Notes under the pieces: model-generated | What the model was told of the DNA's origin: nothing | Seen by the model: the letters and a program-made list of their open reading frames with translations, nothing else | The model's database searches: none | Shown: in pieces, positions 1 through 9,197 of the stretch | Numbering within the stretch: position 1 is the first letter of the stretch | How the letters are laid out: every line of letters begins with the position of its first letter | Translations under genes and position numbers: made by a program | NCBI GenBank assembly: GCA_036563645.1 | Contig: DATCMA010000037.1 | Coordinates: forward strand, 84,767-148,766 | DNA length: 64,000 nt | Direction of reading: 5' to 3' | Source of the DNA: DATCMA01 sp036563645 | Lineage (GTDB): Bacteria; Actinomycetota; Actinomycetes; Mycobacteriales; Micromonosporaceae

Positions 1-81
1 TACCCGACACAGCGCCGGCCGGACCCGCAGCTCCACCGCTCGGCCGGCGGTCGGTGGTCCGTCCGAGAAGGCCGGTGCGGC

Positions 82-2295
82 GTGAGCCCCACGCCACGCG
101 CGGTTGGCGCGCCGCAGGCGCTCAACACCGGGGAGCCCACCCTCAGCGCCACCGGCTGGGAGGTGGTGACCCTGGTCGAGGGCTCCACCTTCTGTCTGTC
201 TGACCGCTCCGGGGACGTGGTGACGGGAGGGGCGCACGGGCTGTTCGTCCGCGACACCCGGGTGCTGTCCCGCTGGGAGCTGCGTCTGGATGGACTGCGG
301 CCTCAGCCGTTGACCGTCCTGGCTCCCGACGCGTTCGCCGCGCGCTTCGTCCTGCGCCGGCCACCGCTGCCGGGGCTCGCCGACAGCACCCTGCTGCTCG
401 TCCGCGAACGGCTCGTCGGCGACGGCCTCCGCGAGACGATCACCGTGGAGAACCTCGGCAACGAGGCCACCACCTGCGTGATCACACTCTTCGTCGAGGC
501 AGACTTCGCCGACCTCTTCCTCGTCAAGGAAGGCCGAGGCGCGGGCGCGGGCGCGGACGCGACCGTCACCGGCGATGAGCTGGAGCTGACCTCGCGCACC
601 GACGCCGGCCGCCGGTTGCGGGTCACCGCGTCGGCCGACCCGCTGGTCACCCCCGGCGCCTTGAGTTGGCGCATCGTGGTGCCCGCGCGCAGCCGCTGGT
701 CGACCGAGGTCGTGGCCGAGCCGATGGCGGGTGGGCGCTGGATCGCGCCCGGCTTCCGTCGCGGTGAGCAGGTGGCCAGCAGCGCGGCCGCGCGCAAGCT
801 GCGGGCCTGGTTGCGGGACACGACGCGGATCGAGGTCACCAACCCCGCCCTCGCCGCGATCCTCCAGCGCACGGAAACCGACTTGGGCGCGCTCCAAGTC
901 CCCGATCCCCACACCGGTCGACCGTTCGTCGCCGCTGGCGCGCCGTGGTTCATGACCCTCTTCGGCCGCGACAGCCTGCTCACCGGGTGGATGGCGCTCC
1001 CTCTGGACCTCAGCCTCGCGCTGGGCACCCTGCACACCCTCGCCTCCACCCAGGGCACCAAGGTTGATCCGGTGACGGAGGAGGAGCCCGGGCGGATCCT
1101 GCACGAACTGCGGCTCGGCCCGGACAGTGACCGCGCCCTCGGCGGCACCCACTACTACGGCAGCGTCGACGCCACCCCGCTGTTCGTCATGTTGCTCGGC
1201 GAGGTGTGGCGGTGGGGCGCGGACGAGGCGACGATACGGCAGCTGTTGCCGGCCGCCGACGCCGCGCTGGAGTGGATCGAGCGGTACGGCGACCGGGACG
1301 ACGACGGCTTCGTCGAGTACCAGCGGGCCACCGACCGGGGTCTGCTCAACCAGGGGTGGAAGGACAGCTTCGACGCGATCACCTTCGCGGATGGGACGCT
1401 GGCGCGGACCCCGCTGGCGCTGTGCGAGGTGCAGGCGTACGTGTACGCCGCGTGGCTCGCCCGGGCGGAGCTGGCCGAGGCGCTGGGCGACCCGGTGCGG
1501 GCCGAGGAATGCCGGGCCCGAGCGAACCGCCTCCGGGAAGCGTTCATCGAGCGCTTCTGGCTGCCCGACCGCGGCTGGTACGCCCTCGCGCTGGACGGCG
1601 CCAAACGCCCGGTGGACGCGTTGACCAGCAACCCGGCCCATGCGTTGTGGACCGGGATCGCCCCCGACGAGCACGCCGCCACGCTGATTGAACGGCTGGC
1701 CGATCCCGACATGGACTCCGGGTACGGACTGCGCACCCTCTCCCGCGCGATGGGCGCGTACAACCCGATGAGCTACCACAACGGGTCGGTGTGGCCGCAC
1801 GACACCGCGATCGCGGTGGCGGGGCTGTTCCGGTACGCGCACCTGCCCGGGGCGGTTGAGCTCGCGCACCGGTTGATGACCGGGCTGCTGGACGCGGCGG
1901 CGGCGTTCGGCGGGCGGCTGCCGGAGCTGTACTGCGGCTTCAGCCGGGACGAGTTCGCGCCGCCCGTGCCCTACCCGACCTCCTGCTCACCCCAGGCCTG
2001 GGCGGCTGCGGCCCCGTTGCTGCTGGTGCGCTCCGCCCTCGGGCTCGACCCGCACGTGCCGAGCCGCACCCTCCACCTCACCCCGCGTCTGCCGAGGCAG
2101 TGGGGCCGGTTGACCCTCTCCGAGCTGCGGCTCGGACCGGCGACCGTGCAGATTGTCGCGGAGGGTAGCCACGGCGAGGTGCGGAACCTGCCGCCCGACT
2201 GGCGCACCGAGGAGCGGCGTCCGACGGTGGTGCGGCAACACACCCCGGCCACGGAGACGGGCGCCCCACTGGCATCCCCCAAAGGCGGACGCTAG
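82..2295 (+). CDS. Amylo-alpha-1,6-glucosidase (glycogen debranching-type, GH13-independent family)
   Basis: Predicted cytoplasmic glucosidase that would remove alpha-1,6 branch glucose from glycogen-like polymers or oligosaccharides. The 737-residue product has an N-terminal beta-rich domain (about residues 25-230, with the VTGGAHGLFVRDTRVLS type motif of the GDE_N_bis family). An (alpha/alpha)6 toroid catalytic domain follows (about 270-690), with the segments PWFMTLFGRDSL, NQGWKDSFDAI and YHNGSVWPHDTA that are hallmarks of this family. The acidic residues in GRD and GWKDS are the likely catalytic or binding site. The GTG start at 82 has a purine-rich GAGAAGG about 11 nt upstream. The gene stands alone on the plus strand. 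Family assignment is firm; the true substrate (glycogen or an exopolysaccharide) is not. Confidence 0.9.
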   Translation: MSPTPRAVGAPQALNTGEPTLSATGWEVVTLVEGSTFCLSDRSGDVVTGGAHGLFVRDTRVLSRWELRLDGLRPQPLTVLAPDAFAARFVLRRPPLPGLADSTLLLVRERLVGDGLRETITVENLGNEATTCVITLFVEADFADLFLVKEGRGAGAGADATVTGDELELTSRTDAGRRLRVTASADPLVTPGALSWRIVVPARSRWSTEVVAEPMAGGRWIAPGFRRGEQVASSAAARKLRAWLRDTTRIEVTNPALAAILQRTETDLGALQVPDPHTGRPFVAAGAPWFMTLFGRDSLLTGWMALPLDLSLALGTLHTLASTQGTKVDPVTEEEPGRILHELRLGPDSDRALGGTHYYGSVDATPLFVMLLGEVWRWGADEATIRQLLPAADAALEWIERYGDRDDDGFVEYQRATDRGLLNQGWKDSFDAITFADGTLARTPLALCEVQAYVYAAWLARAELAEALGDPVRAEECRARANRLREAFIERFWLPDRGWYALALDGAKRPVDALTSNPAHALWTGIAPDEHAATLIERLADPDMDSGYGLRTLSRAMGAYNPMSYHNGSVWPHDTAIAVAGLFRYAHLPGAVELAHRLMTGLLDAAAAFGGRLPELYCGFSRDEFAPPVPYPTSCSPQAWAAAAPLLLVRSALGLDPHVPSRTLHLTPRLPRQWGRLTLSELRLGPATVQIVAEGSHGEVRNLPPDWRTEERRPTVVRQHTPATETGAPLASPKGGR

Positions 2296-3122
2296 CCGCC
2301 TCACCTCACCCGGCTCGCGGCGCCGCGAGGACGACTCGCGGCGCCGCTTACGTCAATCGGGAGGTCATTTCTCCCGCGCCGCGACAACCCCTTTTCCACC
2401 CATCCATTCCCCACACGGCGCGCCAATTCCTCGCGCGGTATTTTCTCGTCGCTCGATCTCATCGCGCTATTCCCACGCGTCGGCCATCACGCGGTCAGGA
2501 ATCGAATTCACCGGGAATTGGTGTCACCGCCGCCGCGGCGTCCCGCGCGACCCGAACACCGAAGAGTGATTGCGCTCTCACTCGTTTGGGTGTGATCCCG
2601 CCAACTCACCTTCGCGCGTTCGTCGGCGGCCACACGCCGCGCGCTCATTCGGCGTCAGCCACGGCGCGCCGGCGCAGCACGCGCCGTCGGCCCGCGCGGA
2701 CGCCCAGTTCCCGACTATCGACACGTCAATGCAAACCGTTAGGGAGCAGGCACAGCATGTGATAAGGCTCGTCTGTCACCGTCTGCCCATAAGATGCCCA
2801 AGTTTTGTCATCGTCGATACATCCGATGGACACGCCTCGGTGTCGAGCCGAGGATTGCGACTCAGCCACACGGCTATCACCGCCCAGCCGGCCGTGCACG
2901 GGGCTCGCAATGCGCCTTGACGGCGTCTGCGGCGCCCCATAGGTTGCCCCACGCTTGGTGACGCTGTTCGCGATCCCCTCCAGAACAGCACCCCCTCGTC
3001 AACCAGCACATTGGAAAGCGACAAGAAAGAGACATGTGCCGCTTCGATACCACCCCACCCGACACGGTCACGCTACGCATTTGTCCGCGTACTCTTAGAA
3101 ACAATTTCCCGGAGTCCTGACC
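2296..3122. other. Long intergenic region, no convincing gene
   Basis: About 830 bases without a supported gene. It begins with GC palindromes just after the glucosidase stop (perfect 16-nt palindrome at 2314-2329, its half repeated at 2333-2346), which could terminate transcription. The right two thirds are clearly poorer in GC than the surrounding genes. Open frames here lack a ribosome site, family motifs and actinobacterial third-position GC bias. It probably holds the promoter of the gene at 3123, but I cannot place it. Confidence 0.5.
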
Positions 3123-3518
3123 ATGCGTGGGCGGCACCGGCACTCCCCAGCCGGAGCACACCGGCGTTGGTCGCGTTCCGGACTGTCCTCATTCCTCATC
3201 GCTGCCGTGGTCTTGGCGACAGGACTCGCGGTATGGCGGACGCTGCCGGCGGAGGCGAGCGACGCCTATGGCATGCGAGCCTGCGACCGCCTCGGCGCCT
3301 CCACCGGATGGCCTCCCGCCGAGGTCGCGGCATCGGTCTGGGCGGTCGCCCGGCACGCGCGGACCGACGCGATCCGCGAGCACGCGGAACGGTTGTACGC
3401 GGCGGCACCGGCGGGAACCCGCATCGCACCACCGGGCTGGGAGAAGCTGCTCATCGACATGCTCGACGCCTGCCTCGCCGCGGACTGGCGTCCGCCGACA
3501 CCGGACGAGGAGCGGTAG
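3123..3518 (+). CDS. Small secreted or membrane-anchored protein of unknown function
   Basis: Encodes 131 residues. The N-terminus is basic (RGRHRHS...HRRWSRSG), then a hydrophobic segment (about residues 22-37, SSFLIAAVVLATGLAV) ends near ALPAEAS-type small residues, so a signal peptide or signal anchor is likely. The remaining ~90 residues are mixed helical, with two Cys (ACDRLG, DACLAADW) that could form a disulfide. The start is an ATG with GGAG about 8 nt upstream. No family recognised. It lies between the glucosidase and a PilZ protein, in the same orientation. Confidence 0.65.
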   Translation: MRGRHRHSPAGAHRRWSRSGLSSFLIAAVVLATGLAVWRTLPAEASDAYGMRACDRLGASTGWPPAEVAASVWAVARHARTDAIREHAERLYAAAPAGTRIAPPGWEKLLIDMLDACLAADWRPPTPDEER

Positions 3519-3727
3519 GCGTCGCCGCGCCCGCTCGGCCCGTCCGGGCGCCCATGGGGGTGCGGGAAACGCGGCGATAGCGAGGACCCAGCGGCCATAA
3601 GAATTGGCGACAAATGTCGTCACTCGGTCGCGTATCCCTCAAGTCGATGGCGGTATGGCCGAACAGCCAGGGCGAGCATGAGCGCCGACGGGGGTTCCGG
3701 CGCGTATGCCATTCGGAGAGGACGCCT

Positions 3728-4387
3728 ATGGCTCACGATGTCAGCACCGACGACCTCACCCTCCCCGCGATCAACTCGCTCGTGCAGGTGAGTGTCTCCG
3801 GTGGCGACTCCTACCGCTCGCGCGTCGAGGACGCCGGTGACGGCCTCGTCACCGTCGCCGCGCCACTCGACCTCGCGGTGACCGACATCCCGGAGCTCGG
3901 CACGCAGCTCGCTGTCCGCTGGGGCGCGGGCGCGCGTGGCCGGTACGTCCTCACCGGTCCCCTGGTGGAGATCATCAACAGCACCCCACCCCGATGGGTC
4001 ATGCGCCCGGACGGCCCTCCGCGGATCGAACAAACCCGAGAGTTCGTCCGCGGCGGAGGCGACGAACCAATCTCCGTACGCCGGGTCAGCCCGCCTGGGG
4101 AGACCTTCGACGGCCGGGTCGTCGACGTCAGCGAGGGCGGTGTGCGGGCGCGATTCACCGAGTGCGACCTCACCCCCGGTGAGCAGATCTTCGTGACTCT
4201 CCACCTCGGAGAGGACATCGTCGGCCTCGAAGGGACCGTGCTGCGCACGTGGGAAGAGGAGGACGACGAGTGCCGCCGCCACGCGGTCCTCGTCTTCCGG
4301 CCCCACGAGCGTGACGCTCGGGTCATCCGCCGCTACGTCCTGCAACACCAGCTTCGGCAGCGCAACGGATGGCTCAACAACCGCTAG
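3728..4387 (+). CDS. PilZ-domain c-di-GMP receptor (YcgR-like)
   Basis: Predicted cytosolic effector that binds cyclic di-GMP. I use the ATG at 3728, which has a GGAGAGG site 7 nt upstream, giving 219 residues. Residues ~15-95 form a YcgR-type N-terminal beta domain. Residues ~105-205 are PilZ with both signatures: RxxxR (REFVR) and DxSxxG (DVSEGG), about 30 residues apart as in the family. It sits 11 kb from an EAL-domain protein, with glycan synthesis genes in between, so it may sense c-di-GMP and act on a glycosyltransferase. That partner is inference. A longer upstream frame exists but has no ribosome site. Confidence 0.85.
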   Translation: MAHDVSTDDLTLPAINSLVQVSVSGGDSYRSRVEDAGDGLVTVAAPLDLAVTDIPELGTQLAVRWGAGARGRYVLTGPLVEIINSTPPRWVMRPDGPPRIEQTREFVRGGGDEPISVRRVSPPGETFDGRVVDVSEGGVRARFTECDLTPGEQIFVTLHLGEDIVGLEGTVLRTWEEEDDECRRHAVLVFRPHERDARVIRRYVLQHQLRQRNGWLNNR

Positions 4388-4415
4388 ACCCACGACCGCT
4401 ACCTGGGCGTAGCGC

Positions 4416-4432
4416 GTGTCCGATAAGGACAC
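4416..4432. terminator. Perfect inverted repeat after the PilZ gene
   Basis: GTGTCC-GATAA-GGACAC, a 6-bp perfect stem with a 5-base loop, 28 bases after the PilZ stop and 140 before the next start. It could be a weak terminator (no T run) or an operator for the downstream gene. Confidence 0.35.
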
Positions 4433-4571
4433 CTACCCTGGGGTACTGATCAATTGGTAGCGTCTCCGGGGCCGGCTGTCGCTGTCCGCCCTTCTGCCGC
4501 GGGAGCCGGGAGGGTGGACGCGTGCGCGGGACAGCTGGCTCAGTCGCGGCGGGCCGATCAGAGAGGCATCC

Positions 4572-5141
4572 TTGCTGACCACGCTTGAGGGCCACTATCT
4601 GCGATCCATGGTGCTCGGCAACCGTCTCCTCCGGCGCCAGCTGGAGGCGCGAGGGGCGGATCCCGAAACAAGCCGGTTCTATGGACTCGTCGAGGCCGCG
4701 TTCGGTATCGCCATCGCGCAGCTGGGTCGCGGCCGCCTCGGCCCCGCGGAATTGCATTACCTCGCGGAACAAGCCGCGCAGGCCGCGCGCTACTCCTACC
4801 CGGTCACCGCGGACGACGTCGCGCGCACGATTCGTCATGAGCTGGGCGACCCCGTGCTCGTCACCGATATCGGTGGCCAACTTGAGGTGGCGGTGAAGTG
4901 CGGTGTCGTCGCCGCGGCTGCCCGGCGCCTGCGGTTGACCCCGTCGGGGGTCACCAGTCTGATTCGGCAAGCCGAGTTGCAGGCCGAGGAGTGGGGATTC
5001 GACGCCACGGTGTACCGACCGGGACCGCTGGTCCGGCTGGGGCAGCGCTTCGCGGAGTTGACCTGGTCGGCGTGGCACATGCGACGGGGCCGGCACCACG
5101 TCCGCCGAGTCACGCTGCCCCGGGACTCCCGCGCGCACTGA
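4572..5141 (+). CDS. Hypothetical helical protein, 189 aa
   Basis: No family recognised. The TTG start at 4572 has an AGAGAGG site about 6 nt upstream; an ATG at 4608 is the alternative. The product has no signal peptide or membrane segment and is mostly helical with many Arg. The segment ARRLRLTPSGVTSLIRQAE (about residues 118-136) resembles a helix-turn-helix recognition unit, so DNA binding is possible but not shown. The C-terminus is strongly basic (RRGRHHVRRVTLPR). It ends 32 bases before the convergent HAD gene. Confidence 0.6.
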   Translation: MLTTLEGHYLRSMVLGNRLLRRQLEARGADPETSRFYGLVEAAFGIAIAQLGRGRLGPAELHYLAEQAAQAARYSYPVTADDVARTIRHELGDPVLVTDIGGQLEVAVKCGVVAAAARRLRLTPSGVTSLIRQAELQAEEWGFDATVYRPGPLVRLGQRFAELTWSAWHMRRGRHHVRRVTLPRDSRAH

Positions 5142-5173
5142 CGTCACCACCGGTCCGACGTGGGATCCCCGGA

Positions 5174-5929
5174 TCAGGGCCGGCCGTCCCTCTCCCGCGC
5201 CCCTGGCCTCGGTGGGGCGTGGGGCGGGCACAGCAACGGCACGACCTCCGGGAACGCCTCGACCCGGACCGTCGCGGGAGGATCGTCGGGCGCCGAGGCG
5301 TACTCCCCGGTGGCGACCCGGATCGAGCGGGCCCCCACCGCGTGGGCGGCGGCGATGTCTTTGGCAGGCCGATCCCCGATCACCACGACCTCGTCGACCG
5401 CGACGCCGAGGAGCTCCGCGGCATGGATCACCCCGTCCGGCCGCGGTTTCCGCGCGGATCGACCCCCCAGCTCATCGGTGATGACGATGGCGTCGAACGC
5501 GGTGGCGAGACCGGTGGCGGCGAGCTTGGCGCGCTGGCCGGCGGGGTTGCCGTCGGTGAGGCAGGCCAGCGGGTAGTACCGGCGCAGGGTGGCCAGGGCC
5601 GCGGGGACTCCGGGATAGGTCGGCAGGCGCCGAGGCCGGTACGCGGTGAAGGCGGCCACCAAATCCGGGACGAGCGCCCCGGCGACCGCGGGCGCCACCC
5701 CGCACGCGGCCAGGGCGCGGTCGATGGTGCCGTGGCGGTCGGAGCCGGCCGCGAACTCCGCTTCCAGCGCACGGCGCACCGCGGCTCCGTCCAGCCCCGC
5801 CCGCGTCGCCGCGTGCCCCACCGCCCGAGCCGCCCCGCGCAGGTACGCCGCCTGCGGGTACAGCGTGTCGTCGAGGTCCACGACGACCGCCGCGGGCAGC
5901 GGCCCCGGCCAGGTCACGCCGGGTCCCAT
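5174..5929 (-). CDS. HAD-superfamily phosphatase, last gene of the exosortase operon
   Basis: All four HAD motifs are visible: DLDDTLYP near residue 16 (nucleophile Asp), TDGN (motif II Thr), ARKPRPDG (motif III Lys) and VIGDRPAKDI (motif IV acid). A cap region lies between motifs I and II. I choose the ATG at 5929, giving 251 residues. It overlaps the end of the epimerase gene by 16 nt, so the two are probably translationally coupled; a longer reading frame upstream is low-complexity. By context it may dephosphorylate a sugar phosphate in the glycan pathway, but HAD sequences alone do not reveal substrate. Confidence 0.85.
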   Translation of the reverse strand: MGPGVTWPGPLPAAVVVDLDDTLYPQAAYLRGAARAVGHAATRAGLDGAAVRRALEAEFAAGSDRHGTIDRALAACGVAPAVAGALVPDLVAAFTAYRPRRLPTYPGVPAALATLRRYYPLACLTDGNPAGQRAKLAATGLATAFDAIVITDELGGRSARKPRPDGVIHAAELLGVAVDEVVVIGDRPAKDIAAAHAVGARSIRVATGEYASAPDDPPATVRVEAFPEVVPLLCPPHAPPRPGARERDGRP

Positions 5930-7077
5930 GGCCGTCGCCCGTCGGTGTAGTCCGGCTCGGTCAGGCGCAGCAGCTCGGTCAGCCGCGGGTCGGCGAGGAG
6001 CGTGGCCACGCGCGGTCCGGTGGTGCCGTCCCCGTACGGACACGGCAGCGCGGCCACGCGCTCCTGCTCGGCGGGGCTGGCGAGCTGACTGGCGGCGGCG
6101 AGCGCCCGCTCGTCGTCGGCGTCACTGGCGAGCCCGCACAGCACCGTCGCGCCGAGTTCGACCCCTTCCCAGCGGGGTGTGGAGCGCCGCAGCAGGACGA
6201 CGGGGACGCCGAAGTAGGCGGCCTCCTCCTGAAGCCCACCCGAATCGGTCACCACCACGCGGGACCGGGCGAGCGCCCGCAGCATCTCCGGATACGGCAG
6301 GGGTTCCCGGAGCGTGACCCCCGGGGTCGCGGCGAGCTGGCGGTCCAGGCGGTGCCGCCGCAGGCGCGCGGCGGTGCGGGGATGGATGGGGAAGAGCACC
6401 GGCCCCACGTGGGCGGCGAGCGCGGCGACGAGCCTCACCAACCGCGCCAACCGCTCAGGATCGTCCACATTGGTGGCGCGATGGGCGGTGACGAGCACTC
6501 CCGCGCGGCGGGCGACGTCGACCCGGGGGATGCCGTACGCGCGCACCGCGTCGATGACCGGGTTGCCCACCACGACGACGCGCTCCTGCGGGACGCCTTC
6601 GGCGGCGAGGAACGCCGCGGCTCGGGGGGTCGGCGCGAGGTGGAGCTGGGCGAGCGCGGCGGCCACCCTCCGGTTCGCCTCCTCGACACTGCGCTCGTTG
6701 AAGCTGCGCAGCCCGGCCTCCAGGTGCACGAACGGCAGTCCGGCACCCCGCGCGGCGAGGGCGTATCCGGGAACGGTGTGGGTGTCGCCGAGCGCGAGCA
6801 CGAGGTCCACCGGATGCGTGGCGAGCACCTCCGCGGCGGCCGCGGCCAGGAGCCCGAACCGGCCGGGTCCATCCGGCAGACGCAGCCGTATGTCCGGATC
6901 GAGGCCCACCTCGCGCTGCACGTCCGCGGCCATCGCCGGCGTCGCGTGCTGCCCAGTGTCCACTGTGGTCACCTGGTGTCCGGCCGCACGCAGCGCGCGG
7001 ACGACCGGAGCCAGCTTGATGATCTCCGGCCGGGTGCCGAATGGGACGAGGACGCGCCGGGAAACCCTACCGCTCAT
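5914..7077 (-). CDS. wecB: UDP-N-acetylglucosamine 2-epimerase (non-hydrolysing)
   Basis: Would interconvert UDP-GlcNAc and UDP-ManNAc, supplying an activated amino sugar for surface glycan. The 387-residue length is normal. Motifs in order: GTRPEIIKLAPV near the N-terminus, ALGDTHT, HLEAGLRS, HRATNVDD (the usual is HRREN), FPIHPRT, and TDSGGLQEEA for UDP binding. The usual TERPE is replaced by a variant (STPRWE), so specificity could differ. The ATG overlaps the preceding exosortase stop as ATGA. With the GT2 and PIG-L deacetylase it makes a short amino-sugar pathway. Confidence 0.88.
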   Translation of the reverse strand: MSGRVSRRVLVPFGTRPEIIKLAPVVRALRAAGHQVTTVDTGQHATPAMAADVQREVGLDPDIRLRLPDGPGRFGLLAAAAAEVLATHPVDLVLALGDTHTVPGYALAARGAGLPFVHLEAGLRSFNERSVEEANRRVAAALAQLHLAPTPRAAAFLAAEGVPQERVVVVGNPVIDAVRAYGIPRVDVARRAGVLVTAHRATNVDDPERLARLVRLVAALAAHVGPVLFPIHPRTAARLRRHRLDRQLAATPGVTLREPLPYPEMLRALARSRVVVTDSGGLQEEAAYFGVPVVLLRRSTPRWEGVELGATVLCGLASDADDERALAAASQLASPAEQERVAALPCPYGDGTTGPRVATLLADPRLTELLRLTEPDYTDGRRPWDPA

Positions 7078-9197
7078 GACCGCGCCAACGGGTCAGGCAC
7101 CGACTCCCCGTCTGGGGCGTAGTAGACCTCCGCGAAGTGCCGCGCCATGCGCACCCCAGGCTGATAACTCAACCGCGGCAGCGGCGCTGTCGGCTCGAGG
7201 ATCCCGGTGAGGTAGGTGCCGACGATGTCCGCGCCGGCCGCCAAGGTCAGGGGCAGCCCGCCGGAGAAGCGCGGGTTGACCTCGATCACCGTGACGGGGA
7301 CGTCCGCGTCCGGATCGGTCGCCAAGGGGTCGGGGTCGGTCACGAAACCCTGCACGTTCGCCGGGCCCGTGAGCCCCACCACGCGCAGCACGCTGGTGAC
7401 CACCCGGGTGACCGCGCTCGAGTCGAATGTCGACCCGTGCACCGAGATGCCGCCCCGAGCCACGGTCCGCCACCGGGGTACGCACGTCACCACGGTGCCA
7501 TCGCGGGCGACGAGGACGTCCGCGGTGAACTCGCGCCCGGTGACTCGGGTCTGCGCGATCGCGCGCGGCACCCGAGCGAAGGCCACGCGGAGTTCGTCCA
7601 CTGTGTCCGCGGCGACCACGTCGCGGCTCCCCCGCCCCAGCGCGGGCTTGACGATCCACGGCCCCGGCAGCCCGCACGCCTCCTCCACCGTCGTGGCGGT
7701 CGGTGGATGCGGCAGCCCTGCCTCCGCCATCACCCGGGCGAACACCGCCTTGTCCCGGCAGATGCGCACCGCCTCGGCCTCGGGCAGCCACATCCGGCAC
7801 CCGAGGGCCGCCAGGCGCGCGGTGACCCCGCCCAGCACGGGGTACTCCTCGACTACGGTGCTGATGAGGGCCGACGGCCGATGCTCGGCGACGACACCCA
7901 AGATCGCCTCGCCGAAGTCGTCGGCGTCCGCGCGGGGCACGACGGCGGCGAGGTCCCCGAGGCGCAGACCGACCGCGTCGGGGTCGGCGTCGAGCGCGAG
8001 GACCCGATATCCCGCGGCGCGCAGCGCGCGCAGCACCGCGACCCCCGCCGGACCGCCCGTGCCGGTGACCGCCACGAGCGGGCGGGAGGCACCGCCGCGG
8101 TCGACGGCCACGGCCGAGCCAGGGGCGGCGGTGGGCGCCGGCTCGACGGAGGGAGCCTGGGCGGCCACACCGGACGTGGCGTCATGCTGCCGGCGCATCA
8201 GCCACGCGCGTGCCCACAGCCGCAGCGCGGCGATTTGCTGATCGGAGACCGGCTCCCACTGCCGGGCGGCGACCGCGTCGGCGAGCGCGTCGAGGACCAG
8301 GGGATCGGTCTCGTAGGTCGCCACCGCCACCAGGGTCGCGGTGTGCACCGCCAGGCCCCGGCCGGCGAGCTCGCGCACCGCCTGCGCGCGCTGCTCCGGG
8401 TCGAGGTGACCGAGGCGATAGTCGATACGGCGGCGTTCCCGTCGGGCGGACAGCCAGCGCGAGACCCGGGCGGGCAACAGCCACCGATGGGCGAGCGCGG
8501 CGAGGCGGATCCGCGGTGGCCGTGGCCGCTCCACCTCGACCGCCCGATAGCCGAGCCCAGGGCGAGCCCACGCCTGCGGCCTGCGCGCCGTGTGCCGGCC
8601 GGCCCGGTCCTGCTCGGCCAACTCCGGGCTCTGCATCGTCAAGGCGATCATGATGAGCAGTCCGATCAGGGTGTAGACGAAGTTGAACAACGCGCCCACC
8701 CAGTCGTGGAAGAAGACCAGGGCGCTGACGTCCAGGTGAACGCCGGCCAACAGCGACGCGATCAACCGGAGCTGGTTGGCGCAGACGATCCAGACCGCCG
8801 CGACGAGGAAGGCGGCCAGGACCGCGACACGGCGGCGCAGCACGAACAGGGCGAGCGCGGAGAGCGCGAGGAGACTGGTCAGCGCCGAGCAGGAGGCGGT
8901 CAGCTCGGCGACGATCGGCCCTTGTGGTCCGAAGACGAGAAACGCGTCGCCGAGTACTCCGGAGACGCGCTCCTCCCCGAGGAGAGCCAGGACCCAGGAG
9001 GCGAGCCAGACCTCGCACCGCCGGGCCACGCCGATGAGCGCGGCGAAGCCGCCCACGCACCACACGGTGGCCCCGACGATCTCGAGGAGGACGTGGCGAC
9101 GTCGGCGCGCGGTGCCGGACAGGCGGCGCCGGTCGCGGCGCAACGCGTCGGCCAACAGGTCGCTGACGGAAGGCACCGGCGTGGTGGAGACGGTCAC
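7074..9197 (-). CDS. Exosortase/archaeosortase-like membrane enzyme fused to an ATP-grasp ligase
   Basis: A 707-residue two-part protein. Residues ~38-190 contain about five hydrophobic helices and the three exosortase signature residues in the expected order: Cys103 in ASCSALTS, Arg144 in NQLRLIAS and His164 in FFHDWVG. Residues ~200-345 are a helical, Arg-rich cytoplasmic linker. Residues ~372-707 are a Rossmann-like pre-ATP-grasp domain (VAVTGTGGPAGVAVLR) and an ATP-grasp fold (WIVKPALGRGSRDV, then IEVNPRFSGG for metal/ATP). Exosortases cleave and anchor proteins with a C-terminal tripartite tail, and the first gene of this operon encodes such a candidate. ATP-grasp enzymes join a carboxylate to an amine, so a glycan or anchor may be decorated. 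GTG start overlaps the GT2 stop (GTGA). Confidence 0.85.
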   Translation of the reverse strand: MTVSTTPVPSVSDLLADALRRDRRRLSGTARRRRHVLLEIVGATVWCVGGFAALIGVARRCEVWLASWVLALLGEERVSGVLGDAFLVFGPQGPIVAELTASCSALTSLLALSALALFVLRRRVAVLAAFLVAAVWIVCANQLRLIASLLAGVHLDVSALVFFHDWVGALFNFVYTLIGLLIMIALTMQSPELAEQDRAGRHTARRPQAWARPGLGYRAVEVERPRPPRIRLAALAHRWLLPARVSRWLSARRERRRIDYRLGHLDPEQRAQAVRELAGRGLAVHTATLVAVATYETDPLVLDALADAVAARQWEPVSDQQIAALRLWARAWLMRRQHDATSGVAAQAPSVEPAPTAAPGSAVAVDRGGASRPLVAVTGTGGPAGVAVLRALRAAGYRVLALDADPDAVGLRLGDLAAVVPRADADDFGEAILGVVAEHRPSALISTVVEEYPVLGGVTARLAALGCRMWLPEAEAVRICRDKAVFARVMAEAGLPHPPTATTVEEACGLPGPWIVKPALGRGSRDVVAADTVDELRVAFARVPRAIAQTRVTGREFTADVLVARDGTVVTCVPRWRTVARGGISVHGSTFDSSAVTRVVTSVLRVVGLTGPANVQGFVTDPDPLATDPDADVPVTVIEVNPRFSGGLPLTLAAGADIVGTYLTGILEPTAPLPRLSYQPGVRMARHFAEVYYAPDGESVPDPLARS

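Noticed and set aside
303..1148. Long minus-strand frame of 281 residues inside the glucosidase gene
   Set aside because: It is Arg/Ser/Pro-rich with no family motif and lies opposite a gene with full family motifs; a typical high-GC shadow.
2153..2920. Plus-strand frames between the glucosidase and the small secreted protein
   Set aside because: Arg/Pro/Ser-rich, no ribosome site, in AT-richer DNA; not gene-like.
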